64,000 nucleotides of DNA from Symbiodinium microadriaticum (GCA_001939145.1 LSRX01000057.1:176813-240812); one strand, 5' to 3'; shown: positions 43,431-55,638, numbered from the stretch's first letter. Numbers and translations: made by a program. Notes: generated by a model not told the origin, from the sequence alone.

Positions 43431-43835
43431 ATGCGCCACGGAAACAAAAGGATCGCGATTATCACTGTGGCCGTCTCTCGAAGTGCTTTTGCCTTTCGCA
43501 CACAGTTTGATGTTGCCTTCCGTGCAGGCCAAACTTCTGAGCACGACTTCTTTGCCAGCGGCCCAGAGTCCGATGTTCAGAGGCTTGCGAGAATTGGGTC
43601 TCAACTTTTTCTCGAGCCTTTGAGAGCCTCAGGTTATGTTGGGGTTGTGAAGCGAGCCATTGAAGCCTTGAACAAACAAGATTGGTCCCCCAGTCAGCCC
43701 CCGAAGACTGTATCGCCATGTGGTTCGGGCAGTGCGGAGCAATCTTTCACAAGCCTAGCCACGGCCCTGAATAAGGGCCGTCATATTGTACTTTACACAC
43801 ATCCACTGCGTCCTGCCTTTTTTGTTTGCTCTTGA
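43431..43835 (+). CDS. Small ORF, 134 codons, unknown
   Basis: An ATG at 43,431 opens an uninterrupted frame, including EHDFFASGPESDVQRLARIG and SGYVGVVKRAIEALNKQDWS, ending FFVCS, TGA. Composition is coding-like. It may be one exon of a longer gene. No family recognised; no coding sequence is seen between it and the coiled-coil gene. Confidence 0.45.
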   Translation: MRHGNKRIAIITVAVSRSAFAFRTQFDVAFRAGQTSEHDFFASGPESDVQRLARIGSQLFLEPLRASGYVGVVKRAIEALNKQDWSPSQPPKTVSPCGSGSAEQSFTSLATALNKGRHIVLYTHPLRPAFFVCS

Positions 43836-44048
43836 GGCCTTCCTACTGACTCCCCCCGCAGCCGGCGGCTGCTCCTGGAGATGCAGGCCTTTAGCATTGG
43901 ATCCCCTTGGGTCGGAAGGTTGCTGAGAATTTCCCAGGTTTTGTATACTGAGTTGAAGTTTCCGGCTCTTCAGACTAGAAAACACTCATTCACTATAGTA
44001 TTCTCCATACATGATTTCTCCAATACACAAGGGATTCCGATGCTTGTA
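43836..44048. other. Intergenic
   Basis: No convincing exon. One CCGGCGGCTGCTCC patch after a CCCCGCAG looks exon-like but is short. Confidence 0.4.
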
Positions 44049-44289
44049 CTATACTGAATGGGGTGTTTTCTATACTGAATAGATCAACCCCTACAACCAG
44101 TATAGAAAACCAGCGGTCCAGTATAGGATGTATACGGCTTTCCTTAGTCACTAAACCAAACCATTGATTCCGTTTTACAAACCATCAGGTTGAGCCATGT
44201 AACTCAAAATCCTATACTGAAACGCTGGTTTTCTATACTGGTTGCAGGGCTTGATCTATTCAGTATAGAAAACACCCCATTCAGTATAG
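44049..44289. repeat. Large inverted repeat with TATACTG motifs
   Basis: Two 81 bp arms (44,049-44,129 and 44,209-44,289) are inverted copies with about four mismatches, around a 79 bp loop. TATACTG/CAGTATA occurs about ten times from 44,040 to 44,470. A short direct repeat (GTTGAGCCATGTAACT / GTTCAGCCAGGTAACT) lies in the loop and right of it. Confidence 0.9.
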
Positions 44290-44752
44290 GATTCTGTGTA
44301 CATGATCAAGTTCAGCCAGGTAACTACCGCTTGCACATGCTCTTGCTCAAAGCAAGGCTTTAATTGGTAGCATATTACAAATAACATGAACCGGCCTGAG
44401 GCTATACTGCAACCACGCTTTTCTACAGGGAATGAGCAAGAGCTGACATTCAGTATATAAAACCATCGAATCAATATAGGATTCCACTGCAGGGCAGCTT
44501 CGTCGATCGCTTTTGTGGTCAATATTTCAAGTCTTGGGTTTCAGTGTCATTTAGCTTCCTTACAAAACGTGATTGCGCCTTGGTGGCGATGGTTTTGTGC
44601 GGGTTGGCCGACTTGCTCGTTGGGCATGGAGTCTTGCATCGCTCGCTATGGCAGTGTGTCTTGGCACACATTCCGGAATGTGGGTCCATCTTGAGAGTAT
44701 GACCGCTCTGAGTCTTAAAGGTTTGTAGATCATAATTTCAAGGTCGCCGCTG

Positions 44753-47700
44753 ATGGTCACTAAAGGTGTTATTCCCATGCATGGTTTTGAGATGAGGTCC
44801 GTGAGGCAACGAAAAGGTGTAACCAGTGCCTCTTCCTCAAGCATGCAGATGACTGGAAGCAACAATGCATATTCCAGGACAGTGACGGCCACTTCCGTAC
44901 TTACCTTCAATGTTCACCGCCTGGTGAACCCTGGGGCCTGGGTTGTTTGCTCTGCTCTTCATATGTCATATGCTAAACACTGTCCCGAACGAGTAGGTGG
45001 GCGTCAGACTCCTTTCGTGAGATTTACTAAAGGCCAGACCGGTCGCCTACAGCTGGAGGACTTGAAGCGACACGGGAATGTGTCCAAGGCATCATACACC
45101 TGCGGCCTGCACCGCGAGGCCTTGCAGTGGTGGCTCGGCCGAAATCTGCCAGAACAGCCTCTTGACGCTGCCCCCGATGCAGACATCACTGCTCCTGTCA
45201 CAGCAGCTCAATGCCTTACCAGCCTGGAAGTTCTGTGGTCGCCCCTGGGTTCGCAATCGCTGGAGTATGCCAGGAAGTGCAAAGCCTTGAACAGGACCAC
45301 GACAGGCTGCATTTCAACGGCACTGTACTTTCTTGATAGCCCGAGCAGTCATTGCGGCTGCATTCCATTAGGTAGCTGTTTTTGTCTGTCTTGCTCTTTA
45401 TAATCTAGAGACCAAGCAGGACCGATCCAAACAATGTTCCTGCCGCTCGGAGCGACAAGGGCAGTCACTTCAAAATCATTGGGGCCTACGCTTCGGTGCT
45501 TTTTGCCCAAAACCGCAAATTCTTCAAACAACAGATTCTTTCCATTGGTATCTCACAGGACTGGCTTTTTAAGTTGACATCCTTGGAAATCTGAGGTTCC
45601 GATTGAGGCTGTTGTTTGAAAGCTTCACTAATGGCAGGACGTCCGTGGATCGGTGGAGTTCATCCGGGCCCGAGCTGTGGCCAAGAGCATGGATGTTTGC
45701 AACTTCGTCCTGGATGTTCATGATATCGATGGCAGCAAAGTGACTTGCCTGCCTGTTTTCGCGGCAACTCTAGTCTTCATACCGGCCAACGGACACAACC
45801 AGCTCAGGCTTCGCTGGACAAGGCGAGACAAATTTGGGAGTCTGTCGAAAGCTTCGCAAAAGGGGATGAGAAGATTCTTTCGGATTTCCGCAAATCTGTC
45901 AAGGCTGGGCGGTTGTGTGTGTGTGTGTGGCTTTTTCAGCACTCTCCCAGCAGTGCGTGCCCTTTCCTTCAGGTTTTTACTTCAGACGGAGAAAGCGCTG
46001 AGCCCTTGAGTGCTCGTTTCTGCAAGGACCGACAGGTTTGCAAGCGTGCGTTGACGTGGCGCATGGATAGTGTCTGTATGTGTGTTGGCACTTGTACTTC
46101 ACATATCTAGATATGTATACCTCCACCTACACACAGGTACATACATACATACAATACTGTGTTGTAAGAATAATACAATACACATTCTCTGGATTTGCTT
46201 CTCGCTCGCTCACTCTCTCGCACTCTTTCTCGCTCTCTCCCTCTCGGTGTCCCTCTTTGTCCCTGTCCGAGCTGTGGTTGTCTGCCTAGTTCGGAGACTG
46301 TTGCAGGAGATGGGCCATTTACAAGGCCTGCGTTGCGTTTTGAGATGTGCTCTGCACAAGGGGCAGCGCTCCTTGGAGAGTGCCATAGCAGCAGACGAGC
46401 GGTGCAACATGCTTATAGACGGGTTGATCACAGCCTATTCAACTTCATCCACTGATCATGGTTCCCTTGCTCGTGGGTTGAGAAACACAAAGCTGAAGAG
46501 CATGTTTGCAGAGCACTGCCAGAAAGATATCGATGCCCTAGACGGCCACCTGACGAAGCTCACTGGCTTCCGCTTTGCGGCACAAAGATTTGACACTATA
46601 TTGGAGGTTGCCAGACTGATTGTGTTGCACATCCGTCCAATCGTGCATTCTTTGGTGCATCTCAAGCTGTCGGACGCCAAATATGAGAAATGGGGCTCGA
46701 AGATGTTATCCTTCTTTACTGCCCCGAACCTACTTCTGCTCAGTCTCATTGCGGAACTCGCAGCGAGCTGCAGTCACTACCACCACCGCTTCGATAACAA
46801 GGGGGCCAAGGCCACCATGATTTGTAAAATGGGGTATTGGTACGGAACCTTGAAAGCAGAACTTGACCGGCTGTTCACCTTCAATGACGGGTCTCCTCCC
46901 CTGGTTTTGTCTCCGGATTTCACAGCGGGCTTCGTGCAGACAATGCGCACTTCCTACGATCTTCTTGTGACGGAAACAATTATTGCAGGTGGCAAGCTAC
47001 AATTTTACAGAAAAGGCCTCGAAAGCGAGACATCTCTTCGAAAGCAGGTGGCGGCTGAGTTAGGGAGCATACAAAACGTCATGCGCCTCTACTTACAGTC
47101 GGTGGACCCCGGGGACCATGCCATTGCATCAAGCTTACGACCTTTTGATCTTGACTACTGGCAGCAGCATTTCTCGGACGAGACACTGTGGCAATCCTGT
47201 CTTGTACAATTTCTTTGAGTGATTTCCTAGATCTATACATATGATGCTGGTCTGTGCCTAGGCTTTGACCCATCCGACCCAGGTCGTCAACCTTCGAGCC
47301 GCTGGCACAAATCATCGGCCATCCAGCGAGGGCCCGATTTGTTAATGTCATGTTGTCCGTAAACTTAATTTTTTTCTTCGGCAGTCATGTCAGCCAACCA
47401 CTGCCGAGGCTGCAGACCTGGCTTCCCAATACCTCGCGTGTCGGCCCACGGCTTTGCAACTTCAGAGGCTCGCTCTCCTGTGCTCGCTCTCGCCTGACTT
47501 TTTTTTTTGAGGGGCTAAGTCGCGTTTGATTCCCAATGTGTGCAGGCAGGGTGTCTCCGACAATGCCTGGCTGGAAGCGGCCAAGCACTGGGGAGACCGT
47601 TTGGTTGTCTTGCGGGATGCCGTGCCTAGTCTACTTTATGACAAATGACATTCTGTACACCACATGGAGCTTTCCTTGCAATGTCAGAAAGAGGGAAGCT

Positions 47701-49175
47701 GAGGTGTCCTTCATGAGCTCCGTTTTTGCTTCGACAGCAGAAATAGAACAGCAGTTCAGCTTGCTGCAGATGCTGGCTTCTGGTCGCAAGTCTCACACGA
47801 CGTTGGTTCATTTGCGAGATGCGATGAAGGTCCGACTGGACGGCAGCTCGGCTATCGCTACTGCTGTTGTTCGTTGCGTGTACATTTAGCACAGATCCCA
47901 GACCTCCTGTGCGTCATCGCTCAGGAATGCGACCGGAGCACTTCGTCCAATGCCACCGTGCAAAGCATACTGAAAGCTGCCGGTATGTCCCGAGTGAGGA
48001 CTGCTGCCGCACCCAGCGTGAATTCCTGCAAAAGCACGGCGCAGGGAAAAACTGCATGAAGAACCCTGATTTGCCTCGAAGGCAGCTGGAGCCGAAGACT
48101 GTGAAAGGTGTTACCTTGGCCGGCCAGAAACGCAAGAGGCAAGATCAGCTGAACAATCTCGTTCCCGCGAAGGATGCCGAAGATGCAGCTGAGCTTGAAG
48201 CCGTGACTCAGGAGGCTGCTTTGTCCCGCCGCGGCAAGGATTACGAGAAGTTGTGCAAGACATTGCAGGAGAATTCCAAGAGGCATCTAGCCGAATGCGG
48301 TGTTGTGTTCTAAGAAAAGTAGGGGTCCGGGTTTTCTTCCTGTCGATATACTTCTCTTGCTCGTGTGCAAAATTTCAGTGGGTTCCATGAGGCAGAAGAA
48401 GCGCTTTGCAGAGGATGCTCTTCCCCAGGGCAGCTGCCGCCAGGACGTCCGCAAGTTGCATCAGCACGAGAAGAAACGGAAAGAATTGTTGGAGACTGTG
48501 CGCCGCTTGGATCGCCGTGAGCTCCATTGCGTTTCTTTGGCCCAGCCTGAACTCTCGAAGTGCAGCACCGTTGCAGTGGCGCTGACAGCAGATGATGAGA
48601 CAGATTTGATGGGGATGGGTTTGAAGACGGTGCTGTGGCAGAACACCACCCAGCAGTTCGAAAGTCTTATGCAAGTGAGAAACCTGGTTTGGTTCTGCAG
48701 GGATCCAAATGTGGAGATTCAGTGTTTTTTGGCATCTGGAGCAGGTGCCGTCTCTGGATTTGTCATGGCGACACGTCTTTTGGGGGGATTCCTTGGAACG
48801 GCTGAGTGGTTCAAGGTGTGCCAAGCCCACTCGCGCATCGTTCAGCCACCGGCTTGTGTCAAGCCTGCTCTGTGGGAGCGTGCTGAAGTATGTTTCCATA
48901 AATCGCTGGAAGCGGACCCGTCGCTGCCGGATGCAGCGATTGCCATTGGAAAGGCCGTAGAAGCAAGTGTGAAAGTTCGGAATCCTTCATTGTGGCAGCT
49001 TCGTGGCGATTGTAAGCAGGTTACTAGCAAAGAGGCTTTCATACTGATCTCAGCGTCTGTGAGCGATTGTGAAAGTAAGCTTGGGAAGCTCAAGCAAAAG
49101 GCCGTGCAGGAGGGCAAGTTAGGCAGTGCCTGCAGCTTTGTGCAGCTTCTGCGTGCCATCTCGGTCTGGGTTTAA
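44753..49175 (+). CDS. Large multi-exon gene, hAT-like transposase-derived?
   Basis: Main exons: 44,753 or later to about 45,390 (with HGNVSKASYTCGLHREALQW, a possible Cys/His finger), about 45,638-45,770 (FIRARAVAKSMDVCNFVLDV), about 45,800-45,912, about 45,970-46,068, 46,290-about 47,216 (over 300 codons, KLTGFRFAAQRFDTILEVAR to FDLDYWQQHFSDETLWQS), about 47,548-47,640, about 47,700-47,860 (STAEIEQQFSLLQMLASGRK), about 47,890-47,990, about 48,010-48,310 (KRKRQDQ basic patch), and 48,365-49,175 (ends QLLRAISVWV). The 'ExxFSLL...GRKS' exon resembles the C-terminal dimerisation motif of hAT transposases (family knowledge). I could not place DDE residues, so this may be domesticated, degenerate or unrelated. 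The start is uncertain because both strands are open at 44,560-44,900. Confidence 0.6.
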
Positions 49176-49928
49176 GCACAGGCACCAAGGCTGGAAACAG
49201 GAGAGCATCGTGAGACAGTCAGTTGCAGTGCTGAAAAAGTTATAATGTTTCAGCCTGGTGTCTGTAGCGGGACCACTCCACTGTTCAGTGGGCTGTTCGC
49301 GGGGGTGCGAGAAAAAGGGCCTGTGTCTTGCCATGGGTTCAAGACAAAGTGCGATACAACAGTACTATGTTCGTGGGTTCGTTTTTCTGTTTACTGGGCT
49401 GAATCTTCTTTGGCTCATGGCAGTTTCTGGCACAGCTGGAAGAAGGGTTCAACGCTTGGCAATGCACAGTGTAGGGTCGCTCCAGTGTTCGTTTGCTGCC
49501 ACTATTGATATTTCCCCAATTCAGCGCCTCCCTGATGTTCTGTAGCTCCCTGCAGCTCTGAACAAGAGCTGGCCCATAAGATGGTTTGCAATAGAAGAAA
49601 AGGGAGGAGGGCGCAACGCCGGATTGGGAGTCAGGTTCCGTGAAACAGACATTGTAGGCTGAGCAATCAACATAAGAACGTTTATGACGCCCGACAGGCC
49701 GGCCACGCTTGGTTTTCCCTGGCAGCGGCCACCTCCGGAGCCGTGCACGCGCGGGGCTGGACCCGGTCTCAGGGCACACATGTTTGGCATTGGGTTTCTT
49801 GTGGCGGAAATCAACATACACACATATACACACATGCCTCTCTTTTTGTTCTTGCTCTTTCTCCTTTTCGACAACAGCTCAGTGTGTCTATTCGCACGTT
49901 GGGGTCAGCGGTCCAATTGGGCATTTTT
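49176..49928. other. Intergenic
   Basis: ORFs on both strands overlap with no splice or family support. Nothing firm seen apart from the repeats that begin at 49,929. Confidence 0.4.
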
Positions 49929-50000
49929 GCTCGCAACAGAGGTCTGGGATTGCTATGTGTCATAAGGAGCGCACTACACGTAGTGCGCTCGCTGTGGCTT
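49929..50000 (+). repeat. Direct repeat copy 1 with 24 bp palindrome
   Basis: A 72 bp unit centred on GGTCTGGGATTGCTATGTGT. It holds an inverted repeat at 49,967-49,990 with perfect 11 bp arms (GAGCGCACTAC / GTAGTGCGCTC) around AC. Confidence 0.9.
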
Positions 50001-50128
50001 CTCGGCTGAGGAGAGCAGGTTAAGGAGCACAGTTTTTTTATATAAAACTATATTGTCGTGAGGTCACGGACCGGCCGCCTGGAAGCCGCGGGTTCCCATT
50101 CAAGAGCCTGGACCTAAGGAAAATCTAC

Positions 50129-50200
50129 GCTCGCTGTACAGGTCTGGGATTGCTATGTGTCATACCGAACGCACTACACGTAGTGTGCTCGCTGTGGCAC
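50129..50200 (+). repeat. Direct repeat copy 2
   Basis: Exactly 200 bp downstream of copy 1; the hairpin arms have two mismatches. It ends about 50 bp before the start codon of the next gene, so a promoter or 5' UTR role is possible. Confidence 0.85.
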
Positions 50201-50228
50201 TTCTGAATTCCTAGTCAGTATAAGGAGC

Positions 50229-50252
50229 AAAAACCGCCATTTTGCCATTTGC
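50229..50252 (+). promoter_or_regulatory. Possible spliced-leader relic in 5' leader
   Basis: CCGCCATTTTGCCATTTGC sits directly before ATG 50,253. GCCATTTTG is shared with the dinoflagellate spliced leader (CCGTAGCCATTTTGGCTCAAG minus its first base); the rest differs. Low confidence. Confidence 0.2.
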
Positions 50253-53200
50253 ATGATGGACGCCTTTGACGACCTATTGACTGCGGGCACCAGAGGCTCC
50301 AGGTCCTTTCCTAGTGCACTGCACGCAGCCATGGGGGCGAAACGAAAGTCGGATTCGGTCAAGCCAGCCGCTGCTGACACGAGCAGCGAGACTAAGAAGG
50401 CTTGCACTGACAAGGATCCCCAATCCACGGTGTCACCAGGAGACGGGCCTCTGGTGGCTTTGGCAAAAGTGTTGATGGAGACACTTGAGAAAGACATCGC
50501 CAACGAGATCATTTCCCCGATGATGCCGGAGTTTGAATACTGGGATGCGCAGGCTTTCCTCCCCGAGTCCAAAGGCGGTATCCTGCCGCTCTCTGCGGAG
50601 CTGTATCAGGAGAAGATCCGCGAGGATAAGGAGCTGACGTGCATGGTGACCTTGCGAGAAGTTGGCCTCGCACCCGGGTGTAATCAGGTTGGTGTTTGCT
50701 GGCGACGGCTCGCATTTCTGTTTAAGTTATTCAGATTTCTAGGATCCTAAGCAACGGTGTCGGAAAGCAAGGCAATAGAGCACTTGGACATGGTGCCAGT
50801 GTTCGGCTCCATCGTGAAGTTCCATGACCGATTCCTGGACCAGGGGCCGGAGACTTTGCGCAAGTTCACTACACTTATCAGTGTGCGTAGTGAAAGCCTG
50901 CCGTTTCCGAATGAGTATGAGATCCTCAACGGCAGCATTTGGCGGTTCGCTTTCCTGTACGGCTATGCACGCAGCTTGGAGCAGGATGATCTCCGGGACC
51001 GTTTTCGTAAAGCTGCTCGTTCCTTCCCTGTGACGTTTCAGTGGGCGACGGACAGCAGCCTGATCCGCCAGCGAGTGCAAGAAGACCAAAACTTGAAGAG
51101 CAAGCGCGAGCTTGCAGGGCTCCCCATCCATCGGTTGAGCAAGGTCGTTGTGCATGTCCAGAAGGAGCTCAAGGATGGGGGCAAGGGTTTCAAAGCCGAG
51201 GACGTGTACAAGTACTTGAACGAAGTCAAGTGGTCTGCGGTGGATGGCAAGGAATTCTCCAAAACGGGTGTGACGAGTGCTATCAAGATCCAGGGTAGGT
51301 TGACACAGAGGGCCGTGCGATTGCTTGATTGCATGGAAGCCTACCTGGGAAGCGGGAAGCACCCATTCGGTTCTCTGAGTGCCCTGGACGTTGTCTGCCA
51401 GAAGACAAATGTTCGTGACGGCGAGCTTTCGGGGAAGCAGCTAGACAGCGGGACATCCTGGTAATTCTAAGCAGTCTCCGAAGTCACATTTGCTGTGTGC
51501 TCATTGTGCGGATAAAGTAGTTGCACGCAGAGGCTTTTGGAGTTCTGCCTGGAAGCCATCTTCGTGCGGCTGCTACGTGGCAACACGAAAAGCCAGGCTC
51601 CTGAAAGTAGCAAAACATGGGATGGACTGTTTCAACTCAGTGATTTGTGCAGGATGGCGGCCGGGAGTTGGTGCGAACACAGTGTGTGATTTTCCTCGGC
51701 ATTCGCAGGATTATGCACTTCTTGCGCGAGAAGATGGGGTTTCAGTGCTGGATTTCTTTCCTGGGCTTCCATGAGTCGCAGCCAAAAGGCATCTTGCTGA
51801 CCCAATCCAGGGACATCCTTTCTGAAGAGGGATTGCCAGCTGCGATGGTCGGCTCGGAGAGGCTGTGCCGGGAATCGCTGGCAATGTTGCTTGACGGAGT
51901 CGCGGACGAATCCGTGGAGGAGGCGCTCCAGGGCAATCCCAACATGAATGGAGAGGACCTGTTGTGCACGGCGGCGCTAGAGAGCTGTTTCATGTGGAAG
52001 AAAATCAAGGAGCTCCGTGCCGGAGAAGAGCGTGAGCGCTTGGTGGCAGAAGCAAGTGCCGCGGCACCTGCTGCCCCTGCCCCTGTGGAGCCGGCACCCC
52101 CGGCACCCGTCCCCGCCCAGGTGGATGTCCAGAGTGGAGCCCGCAGCTCCACTGCAGAGGAGGTGCCAGTCGCGGACGAGGAGCCAGCGGAGGTCCCGAA
52201 GGCATCCTGGAAAAAGTATTTCCCGGATCTCATCCTTCCGGAGTCCATGGCAGAGACACTGTCGGGGAAGGACGAGGCGGTGCTTGGGAGGCTCCACCAG
52301 TTCGCCTGTGCACGCTTTCTGGCAGCAGGCAGAAATAGGGATGAGGCTAATCAATCATTTCTGAAGAGCATGAGAGTCCGAGCGGCTGTGCTTGCTGAAG
52401 GGCGTGGGAGTTGTGAGTGAAGTGAAGCTGACAATCTCAGGCGTGCAGAGCACCGTGACCTTTGCCGAGACCCCGAAAACAGACCTCGAGCACTTCTTGC
52501 AGCACCACCCGCTTTTGACGTCCCGCACTTCAGGTGACCGAATTGTCTATGTGTATGACTGCAAAGCCCACAATGACAAGTTTTCCGAGCGATACCCCAC
52601 ACGGCCGTTTTTCTTGCTCCCGCCGCTAGACGAAAGTCACTTGGCCTCATGCTTGGGTGCCACTGCTCCAAAGGACAAGGACATGTTCATTATCCTCGAT
52701 GGTCGCCGCCTAGAGGCGGCGAGCAAGTTCAGGAAAATCGTGAACAAGAGTGGCACTGGCAACTGGAAGGGGGCGCCAAGCTTCTTGTTCAGACTCGTGT
52801 ACGACAACCAAGAATTTAGTACCGGAGGCTATGCGTCCACAAGGACAAGGACTTCCGTGGGCGCTCTGCCAGAACCCATCGAAACGGTGACGGTGCTTCA
52901 TCCCAATTTTAAGACGTGTGAATTGGAGAACCGGGAAAGACGATTCCTAAATCTACCGGGAAGCTCTTTCACCCGGGCCTTGACCGGTATCCGGCTCCTG
53001 AGCTCCGAAGATCATAGCCTCCGCGTACCGTGCTCAGTTATGACAGAGGTGCAGAAGGACCAAGTCGTGCAGGGCGACGCCAGTGCTGGGGGCCAAGGTG
53101 CAGCAGGCCCTGACCCAGATTCTGGGTCGGGTGCAGACGGCCTCGTGTTCTATCCATGGACAAGCGAAGAAGGTGTATTCTTGGAATTCTTGAATTTCTG

Positions 53201-53633
53201 GGCGCATGACAAGGCCGTTGTGGTCAGCTTCACGGCTGGACGTGGCCAGCTGGAGTTGGCATGTGTGCGTCAGGGAACACAGTGCCTCACACTGACATTG
53301 AATGCGAAGCATCGGGAGGCCAGGCCTGTTCATTGGGTGTATAGATAAGTAACAGTAGGGTTGCAACAATTCAATTGATGTGCCCAGCCAGAGGTGATTC
53401 TGCAACGGCTGGTCTTGCTGGTCATGCTGCAAACGTTGCGAGGGTCGACGGACTTTGTCGGCAATCGACGAGTCTTGGAGGAGAGACCTTCAGAGGGGTC
53501 GCAGGACATGGCTGTGGATGCAGCTGCGGCCCCAGCTGCGCCCCCAGCAGCTCCCGTGGCAGGGCAGAGCCAGACCCAGGCTGGTGCAGAGTCTGATGGG
53601 AGCGGTTCCGGAGATGACAGTGAGTCTGCGTAA
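50253..53633 (+). CDS. Large protein with degenerate methyltransferase-like end
   Basis: Exons: 50,253-about 50,687 (MMDAFDDLLTAGTRGSRSFP; second ATG at 50,256), 50,752-about 51,460 (FHDRFLDQGPETLRKFTTLI), 51,653-about 52,400 (MGFQCWISFLGFHESQPKGI, then an Ala/Pro linker and VPKASWKKYFPDLILPESMA), about 52,440-53,336, and 53,388-53,633. The last splice (GTGTAT to GCCCAG, 51 bp intron) keeps phase. Near 53,200 a segment AVVVSFTAGRGQLELACVRQ resembles the glycine-rich SAM-binding strand-loop of Rossmann methyltransferases, with the usual acidic residue replaced; similar modules are common in Symbiodinium proteins (recalled). The tail is acidic (GAESDGSGSGDDSESA). A GTAAGT overlaps the stop, so one more exon (PKFHARNRVRPSFDPSLAKD, about 53,697) may follow. 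Role unknown; repeats at 49,929 and 50,129 lie upstream. Confidence 0.65.
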
Positions 53634-53799
53634 GTGACTGAAAGACCTGGATGGCTCGGCTGATGCTGGGCCAGCAGTTTTGCCTACTTTTGCAGCCGAA
53701 GTTCCATGCTCGGAATCGTGTTCGACCATCGTTTGACCCTAGTCTAGCGAAAGACCGAGACATGCTGCTTATGGAGCGGAACGGAAGCTTTTCCAGCTG

Positions 53800-54344
53800 A
53801 AACCTGGTGTGTAGACTTGAGACCATTCGGTGACTTAACAATAGTCATAGCTTGACCCTCGTGGTTGCATGAATGCCTCCAAGTCACTCAACTGTCCGGA
53901 TGGTCGTGTGAGCACCGGCAAGCGGCAGCTGCATTCCCGTGGAAGAAAGTCTGCGGTTTTTAAGCGATCTTCTGTGCCCCGCACACGCGTTGAAAGGCCA
54001 ACTGAACAAAACTGTCCGGGCCGTGACTGTGGTGCAGCAAGAGCGGCTGTTTTCGGCACAACCTCTCCGACGACCCATGCAGCCCCCCACTCCCCGCCTC
54101 CAAGTAGTTCTCGTTCGAGCTGCGGCAAGGCCCTTCGGCGGCGTTGCGCAATGCCTCCCTGCAAGGGCAGATGTCGGATTCTTAGTGCGGGCTGCATACA
54201 GGAGTGGCGGCGGATGCCAGCTTGTTGCAGTCGTTTGCAGGTGGCACGGTGTCTGCGGCTGTAAAGGGTTCCTGGTCGGCCATTCGAGCAACTCGGGCGC
54301 CTCGCAGTGTCTGTGGCTGTAAAGGTTTTGGACATAGGACTGCC
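53800..54344. other. Intergenic, overlapping ORFs
   Basis: GC-rich sequence with open frames on both strands (a 191-codon minus-strand ORF and plus-strand ORFs from 53,869 and 53,939). None has a recognisable motif; I make no gene call. Confidence 0.4.
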
Positions 54345-55638
54345 ATGTCGACCGCGTACTATGCTGTGCCTCTTGTGCAGTGGAACGGGCTGCTGGAGCA
54401 ATTGAAACACTCCTCCGCGGAGGAGGTGTACATCTTGCCCGACAAGAATTTCAGCCTGGTCTTGGCCCGGACACGATGGGAAGCCGCATATGTGCCTGGT
54501 GCGATGTTATTTCAAGGGTTATGCCAAGAATGATTAAATGTTTCAACTAGAGGGCCATGATCTAGCTATTGGTGTATACTCGTCTGAGGCGGCATGTCTG
54601 AGACTCGTGAAACTCGGCCGGCAGCTCAAAGAGATCGACTTGGCGATGCTGGTCTTGACGGTGCAGCCGGAAGCGCTGGGCCACCCGTTTGAAGTCAGGG
54701 CAGACCACTTGAGCTGCATGGGATTGCACTTCGGGGTTCAGGATGAGACGTTGGAAGGTGCTTTCCTGGGTCTGCAGAAAGCCAAGAACTGGACTTGCGA
54801 AGTGGTTCTGGAAAAGCTGACAGCGTCCTCCTTCCCTCTCTGGCAGATCTCGCAGCATGTGCCTGAGAACATGTTGACTCTCTACATCGTCCTGCTGAAC
54901 GGACAGCTTGTGGAGTCCTGGAGCTGCGACTCGCTGGTGCTCGGGCTCAGTTGTGTAACATCGCAAGTCAGAGTTCCATTCGACGAATCGCATGAGGGAT
55001 TGCACGAAGTTCCAAGGTGGCGAATGGTTCTATCGCCCGGTACATGATGCAGTGCATGAACTTGCCCAGAAGGGTGAAAGCCGGGTTGGATCCGGCTGCA
55101 GATTTGGTCCTGTTCAAGTCGATGAAGGACGCATGTCTGCTGGCGGGCTTGCAATCGGAGGATTGCAAAAAGAACCATACCATCCTCGAAATCTTTCTGG
55201 ACCCCAGCATGGTGCCTCTTCCTGAGCAGGCGCACGGTTGCCTCCCAAAAGTGCTCGAGTTCAAAGGTTTCTTTAATTTTATGCTATCACCACAGCAGCA
55301 GTGCACAGGCGCCCGTCGTCCTGACCAGCTACTCCACCCCATTGGTCTTCTTCGTGGCCAAGAATAACAACCCAGTCGTTGAAGTCAGCCAGACGCACAT
55401 CGCACAAGATCTGGCGCGCCTGGCGGTGTACCGCCGTGTTCACACTGCGCTGTGGGATCTGAAGGTCGAAGTTGCGAAGACCAGCTTGGAGAGCATCCTG
55501 GCTCCGGAGCGTCCTTCATCGACTGCTGCGCCGCCTCATGACGTGCCAGCCGATCCTTGGCGTCAGCCAGCTCGTTGCCCAGCCTCGCAACTTCATTCTT
55601 GGCCAAGCGGGGCCGCAAAGCGTCCGCGGGTGGCCTAG
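54345..55638 (+). CDS. Multi-exon gene, unknown product
   Basis: Starts MSTAYYAVPLVQWNGLLEQL at ATG 54,345. Exon 2 (about 54,552-54,966) contains EGHDLAIGVYSSEAACLRLV and FEVRADHLSCMGLHFGVQDE. Exon 3 starts at 55,017; the 50 bp intron 54,967-55,016 is GT-AG and in phase. Exon 3 reads MMQCMNLPRRVKAGLDPAAD; exon 4 (about 55,296-55,638) reads VFFVAKNNNPVVEVSQTHIA and ends GAAKRPRVA, TAG, with a possible nuclear signal. The 3/4 splice phase is unresolved. About 400 residues. No domain recognised; no catalytic motif seen. Confidence 0.6.

Noticed and set aside
50040-50125. tRNA-like B box (GGGTTCCCATTC)
   Set aside because: The B-box match is poor and no cloverleaf or A box could be drawn.
51742-52248. 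168-codon minus-strand ORF
   Set aside because: Antisense of the Ala/Pro linker of the large plus-strand gene.
53835-54410. 191-codon minus-strand ORF
   Set aside because: Arg/Pro/Ser-rich composition of a GC-rich shadow frame; no splice context and no motif.
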